From Thioalkalivibrio sp. (GTDB lineage Bacteria > Pseudomonadota > Gammaproteobacteria > Ectothiorhodospirales > Ectothiorhodospiraceae): 10,383 bases of DNA. The notes beneath the pieces were generated by a model. The model saw only the letters and a list, made by a program, of their open reading frames with translations, had not been told where the DNA came from and searched no databases. Positions 7,113 to 10,383 of the stretch are shown piece by piece (the stretch's first letter is position 1; every line of letters begins with the position of its first letter). The position numbers were made by a program, and so were the translations under genes. Location of the stretch: contig PWRV01000146.1 in the NCBI GenBank assembly GCA_003563455.1, positions 1-10,383 on the forward strand, in the 5' to 3' direction.

Positions 7113-9741
7113 CCGGATCATCCTCCTCGTCGGCCACAACCTCGTCCAGGGAGACTGTGATGTAGTGCCCGCTGAAACCTCTTGGGTCTTCCGGGAACAC
7201 AACCCCCATTCCGAGAACGTCGTGCGCCGCACCCAGCGACTGGCGCGTGGTCGACTGCGTGTCCCGCGGTTCGGAATCCTTGTCGATGGGATACAGCAAC
7301 AGCAGAGGAGGCGCCTCCCCGCCGTACTCCTTCGCTCGATGATCCTTGAGCGCTGGCCAATCCCGCCTCTCGGGAACGGGCCCGGCCGTATCCACTAGGA
7401 TGTCCATGCGAGACATCAAGGCCTTGATGTCGGTGCAATGCTCGAGGGACTTCTGGAGCGCGGCACGGTTGACGAGCCTTGGCGGATCAACCGGCCCAAG
7501 GGCCAGGCTTCCCGGTTTCGCGCTGGCGGGCATCATTACCGCCACATTCCAGCGTCTCAGTTCGTCGGACTCGTACTTCTCGATGTACTCCCGCAGTGCC
7601 TTCGTGTTGGTGCGAACCTGTTCCCGACAGGTCTGGTAGTTACGCAGGAACTCGAGAATCGCGTCTACCGGTACGTTCCGCACCAGGAACGCATTCTGCC
7701 GATGCTCGGTTTGCACACTCGGATCATCCACCGCCCGTGTCAGAAGGCGGCCACCAGCCTGCCAGTTCCGCTGCAGCCAGGCCGTGTCCCTGTGGTAGAA
7801 GCGGATAGTCTGCAGGTGCTCACCGGAATACGACAATGCAGCTTCCTTCGCATGCTGCATTGCGGGCCGCCGGGTAACCAGCATCCCGGGAACTTTCCGA
7901 ATGCGGACACCCCAGTCTATCGGGCGTATGGAGCCATCCCGATAATAGGAAATCTCCTCCCTCAATTCGGCCTCGATCGTCGCCAGCTCACGGAAACTCG
8001 ACATCGTTGCGGCGGTCATCCAGATCCGCGGCAACTCCTCGTAGCCTTGTCGATAACCGAACCAGCGCCCCATCTGCATCAGGGTGTCGTACTGTCGTGC
8101 ATTGCGCCCGAAATAACTGACGACCAGACCCGGAAGGGTCACTCCCCGGGCCAGCCGGTCACCCCCGATGATGACCGCCCAGACAGGTTCGCCGTCCCTG
8201 GGAAACTCAAGACGCGTTTCGCTCACGTAGTTGTCCTGAGCCACCAGCGTGCGCGCCAGGACCTTGTCCGTGTGCTCCAGGACGGTAGCGGTGGCCAGCG
8301 GTTTCCTGCCGAAGGCAGTTGCCGGCTGGAGCGGATATTCGCGCTCCCAGATGTCCTGGAGCATTTTGTGCCGGGCCACTGCCGGAGTATCGCGAAACTG
8401 GGCAAGGAAGCTCCGGACCGTCAACTCGAGGTTCTGGTGAGCTTCGGTAAGGCGACTGGTGTGAAGCAGCATCGTCGAATGCACCTCATCACCACGCGCC
8501 GTTCTCGCCGCCGTCGCCAGCACGAACCACAGGAGCGCTTCCTGCAACGACTGGGGCAACCCCTGGTCACGACCCTCCTCGCCCTTTTCGAGTCCCTGGA
8601 TGGTCTCGATGTCTTCTTCGCGGATCGTCCTGATGACGTCAACACCGTCACCGGAAGGCCCGGGATCATCGGCCGAAAGCAGGTCACGCCCGAACAGTCG
8701 CTCCGCACCGAAGTAATCCGCGGGCGCGGGAATCGACACAATAAAATCACGCGGGTACAGGTCGCGGTCGTATTTTTCGTTCCCCTCCGCCCCCGGGTTG
8801 ATCAGGACGTTCGCAAAAGGCGTCGCGGTATACCCGACATAGGAGCACTTGGGCAGACGCCTTAGGATCTCCCGAATGCGCTTGTTGATGGTGGTGGGGT
8901 CTTCGTCTGTCTTCTTGGCGACATCAGGGCTCGCCTGGTCGGTCTCGTCGTCGATCACCAGGGCCGGCAGCTTCATGCGTGTCGAGATCGCGGTTTGCTC
9001 GAGAAAATCCCTCAACCTCGCAAGAACGTGGGTGTTCTTCTTGACGACGGCAAGGATGCCGCCTTTCCGGGGTTCCACCAGGTTCTGGCGCGTCCCGGCA
9101 TCGAAATCCTGCTCCCGGGTAGTCAGGTGATCCCACAGTTCCGGGTGGGCGGCAACCAGATCCTCTTCCATGCGCTCCTGGGTCTGTGTGCGCAAGGCAT
9201 CCGTAAGTCCGGCCAGAATAATCACCAGTCGGTATCCCGCATCCAGGGCTTTGGCAATCACCGCAGTCATGTTGGCAGTCTTGCCGGATTGCACGTATCC
9301 AACGACAAGCCCGCGGGCCGAAAATTTTTCTGGTGACTGGGGTGGTGCGAGCCGCGCGACGATGGAAGAAGAATTTTCATCAATCGACTGGACGGAATCC
9401 ACGCTCCAGTGCTTATCCTCGAGAAGGTGACGTTCTAGGCTTGGCCAGAAGACGTCGGTCGGTTCGGGACCGGTGTACCATCGGCTTCGTCCCCGAGCGT
9501 CAATGGCCGGTAAGTCCCTTTCCCGGATCACGGCCATCTGCTCGAGGACCATCTGCTCGATTGCAGCGGCGAGTCGGGAAGCAACCTCTGCCTCTACACC
9601 CAGGAGATCCCCAATCAGCCCACGGATCTCGTCACGTGCCTGATCAGCCGACCGCGCGGCACGGAGCTCCTTTCGGAACCGATCCTTCAGCCGTTCTGCC
9701 TGACGCTCGCTGAGAGCATAGGCAATCATGTCTTCGTGCAA
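7102..9741 (-). CDS. Z1-domain superfamily II helicase-like ATPase
   Basis: An 879-aa protein, counted from a TTG start, with superfamily II helicase-type motor motifs. Walker A is GYVQSGKT at 148-155 (K154). The Walker B region is VIDDETDQAS around 262-271. Motif III-like GYTATPFANV is at 303-312. The Z1 domain proper carries IIGGDRLARGVTLPG near 524-538 and DTLMQMGRWFGYRQGYEE near 552-569, where the arginine in GRWFGYR is the expected arginine finger. The Z1 domain is diagnostic of this family and is found in restriction-like operons with MORC/MutL ATPases and PD-(D/E)XK nucleases. The N-terminal ~90 residues are helical and charged. The C-terminal ~280 residues have no motif I know. Starts considered: TTG at 9741 with AGGAGG 6 nt upstream (preferred), ATG at 9729 (that site is then 18 nt away) and GTG at 9762 (no site seen). 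It is the first gene of the operon and is likely an ATP-driven translocase or remodeller on DNA. Confidence 0.93.
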   Translation of the reverse strand: MHEDMIAYALSERQAERLKDRFRKELRAARSADQARDEIRGLIGDLLGVEAEVASRLAAAIEQMVLEQMAVIRERDLPAIDARGRSRWYTGPEPTDVFWPSLERHLLEDKHWSVDSVQSIDENSSSIVARLAPPQSPEKFSARGLVVGYVQSGKTANMTAVIAKALDAGYRLVIILAGLTDALRTQTQERMEEDLVAAHPELWDHLTTREQDFDAGTRQNLVEPRKGGILAVVKKNTHVLARLRDFLEQTAISTRMKLPALVIDDETDQASPDVAKKTDEDPTTINKRIREILRRLPKCSYVGYTATPFANVLINPGAEGNEKYDRDLYPRDFIVSIPAPADYFGAERLFGRDLLSADDPGPSGDGVDVIRTIREEDIETIQGLEKGEEGRDQGLPQSLQEALLWFVLATAARTARGDEVHSTMLLHTSRLTEAHQNLELTVRSFLAQFRDTPAVARHKMLQDIWEREYPLQPATAFGRKPLATATVLEHTDKVLARTLVAQDNYVSETRLEFPRDGEPVWAVIIGGDRLARGVTLPGLVVSYFGRNARQYDTLMQMGRWFGYRQGYEELPRIWMTAATMSSFRELATIEAELREEISYYRDGSIRPIDWGVRIRKVPGMLVTRRPAMQHAKEAALSYSGEHLQTIRFYHRDTAWLQRNWQAGGRLLTRAVDDPSVQTEHRQNAFLVRNVPVDAILEFLRNYQTCREQVRTNTKALREYIEKYESDELRRWNVAVMMPASAKPGSLALGPVDPPRLVNRAALQKSLEHCTDIKALMSRMDILVDTAGPVPERRDWPALKDHRAKEYGGEAPPLLLLYPIDKDSEPRDTQSTTRQSLGAAHDVLGMGVVFPEDPRGFSGHYITVSLDEVVADEEDDPDGA

Positions 9742-9747
9742 TGAACC

Positions 9748-9753
9748 CCTCCT
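9748..9753 (-). promoter_or_regulatory. Strong ribosome binding site for the Z1 gene
   Basis: AGGAGG on the minus strand is followed by GGTTCA and then an in-frame TTG at 9741. The spacing of 6 nt is ideal, while the first ATG (9729) is too far away, so the operon probably begins with a TTG codon. No confident -35/-10 pair is visible upstream; TTGTTA at about 9850-9845 (minus strand) is only a weak candidate. Confidence 0.55.
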
Positions 9754-9806
9754 GCTTCTCACCGTGAACCCCGCGCGAGTTTGGGCCGGGGCTCTCCTGT
9801 ACTAAG

Positions 9807-9875
9807 GCGGCTTTTGCTGAAGCCACTTAAACTTGTGCAGCAGATTAACAACAGCCAGGGTCCGGGAAAAGCCGC
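9807..9875. repeat. Widely spaced 9-bp inverted repeat upstream of the Z1 operon
   Basis: GCGGCTTTT at 9807-9815 and AAAAGCCGC at 9867-9875 are perfect inverted copies 51 nt apart. They could be the ends of a very small element, a long stem-loop in the leader of the Z1 operon, or chance. On the minus strand they flank the short reading frame MPEKIRGFSRTLAVV. Confidence 0.35.
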
Positions 9876-10037
9876 GGATCTTCTCGGGCATCTACTGCGG
9901 AGAGCGCAATACGGACAATGCAACCCGCTTCAGAACCTTGCGCACCGTGTGGCGGGCAATGCGCTTCTTGGCCTGTTTCCAGACCGACGTTTCGGCGTTG
10001 AGGTCGGCTAGTACGTTGGCAGGAACAATATGTACGG

Positions 10038-10091
10038 GGTCTGGTTCAACATTCCAACACAGGGTACCCACTGGAGTTGGATTTGGAGACC
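10038..10091. repeat. Imperfect inverted repeat with GGTCT/AGACC ends
   Basis: GGTCT at 10038-10042 and AGACC at 10087-10091 bracket CCAAC (10054-10058) and GTTGG (10076-10080), around a central GGGTACCC palindrome (10062-10069). The arms are offset by a few bases, so the fold would be imperfect. AGACCTGGCACCGT at 10087-10100 and the GGGGTCTGG at its far side resemble extragenic repeats I associate with REP-type (Y1 transposase) elements in gammaproteobacteria. That resemblance is from memory. Confidence 0.35.
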
Positions 10092-10133
10092 TGGCACCGT
10101 CTCCTGACCCGGTCCCTCTCGACCGAAACACCC

Positions 10134-10383
10134 TCACGCCGGCTGTTTTCCCGGTAAGTTGCCATCCACGTAGAACCACTCCCCGTTCCCCCGCCGGAAC
10201 CGGCTGCGTTCGTGCAGGCGCTGTCCGCGACCAGCGACTCTGGATCGGGCCACAAATTCCACCTCGCCGACTTCATCGGCCATCCCGCCCGCGGAAGTCG
10301 CGCGAATGCTGAGGCCGAGCCAGCGTTGCCCCGGGTCCAGATCCAGCACCGCGGGACGCGTCTCCTCGGCCCATGTCCGCAAC
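10134..10383 (-). CDS. YchJ-like (UPF0225) protein, C-terminal part only
   Basis: The frame enters from the right edge with LRTWAEETRP and continues PAVLDLDPGQRWLGLSI, then VEFVARSRVAGRGQ, then LHERSRFRRGNGEWFYVDG. These are the conserved blocks of the central NTF2-like domain of YchJ / UPF0225 proteins, which usually also carry an SEC-C zinc motif at the N-terminus. That part and the true start lie beyond the window. The function is unknown, with no clear reaction assigned to the family. Stop TGA is at 10136-10134, after a short extra tail (NLPGKQPA). This is probably ordinary chromosomal sequence and so marks the right-hand border of the accessory block. Confidence 0.85.
   Translation of the reverse strand, partial: LRTWAEETRPAVLDLDPGQRWLGLSIRATSAGGMADEVGEVEFVARSRVAGRGQRLHERSRFRRGNGEWFYVDGNLPGKQPA

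Larger units (their letters stand above)
9763..10133. other. About 370 bases without a supported gene; possible degraded ORF and inverted repeats
   Basis: Between the Z1 start and the ychJ-like stop there is no protein I recognise. On the minus strand an open frame runs through NVEPDPVHIVPANVLADLN and a basic stretch to a TAG at 9892-9894. It then resumes directly with an ATG (MPEKIRGFSRTLAVVNLL...) and ends at a TAG at 9803-9805. This could be an old gene broken by a stop, for instance a transposase remnant, but neither piece carries a known motif. The region also contains the two inverted repeats listed separately. It presumably holds the promoter of the Z1 operon. Confidence 0.4.

Noticed and set aside
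6381..7160. Plus-strand open frame of 259 codons
   Set aside because: It is antisense to the DUF4420-type nuclease gene, with no recognisable domain.
7438..8865. Plus-strand open frame of 475 codons
   Set aside because: It is antisense to the Z1 gene, which carries clear helicase and Z1 motifs. The composition is that of an antisense frame in high-GC DNA.
1..10383. CRISPR array, tRNA or rRNA
   Set aside because: No regularly spaced direct repeats and no cloverleaf or rRNA-like segments were seen by eye on either strand.

Overview
The window is GC-rich and gene-dense. It looks like an accessory (defense-island) stretch of a proteobacterial chromosome, probably gammaproteobacterial. That guess rests on the mix of a YchJ-family core gene, a proteobacterial-type group II intron tail and the Dcm/Vsr pairing; no rRNA or tRNA is present to settle it.

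Layout. Positions 1-~250 (+) are the 3' end of a group II intron: the last codons of a probable intron-encoded protein, a domain V hairpin and an unusually long, branched domain VI. Positions ~253-451 hold no gene I can support. At 452-922 (-) is a vsr patch-repair endonuclease, divergent across 59 bp from a C5-cytosine DNA methyltransferase at 982-2592 (+). Convergent with the methyltransferase is a five-gene minus-strand operon read from 9741 down to 2612: a Z1-domain superfamily II helicase-like ATPase, a DUF4420-type PD-(D/E)XK nuclease, a MORC/MutL-like GHKL ATPase, an unrecognised 295-aa protein, and a DUF6339-like protein with a GTG start. Every junction in this operon overlaps by 4 to 11 nt, so the genes are probably translationally coupled and made together. 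Positions ~9763-10133 hold no convincing gene but contain inverted repeats and a possible degraded ORF. The 3' part of a ychJ-like gene (-) runs off the right edge.

How it fits together. Helicase/translocase + GHKL ATPase + PD-(D/E)XK nuclease + DNA methyltransferase + Vsr matches the MORC/Z1 restriction-modification-like neighbourhoods predicted from comparative genomics (Iyer, Abhiman and Aravind). Its core resembles the Mza anti-phage locus (MutL, Z1, DUF4420, AIPR), but no AIPR gene is in the window and a Dcm/Vsr pair is present. The inferred model is that the methyltransferase marks self DNA, Vsr repairs T:G mismatches from deaminated 5-methylcytosine, and the five-gene operon encodes an ATP-dependent complex that recognises and cuts unmodified DNA. 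The two last genes of the operon have no known role and are the most open part of the system.
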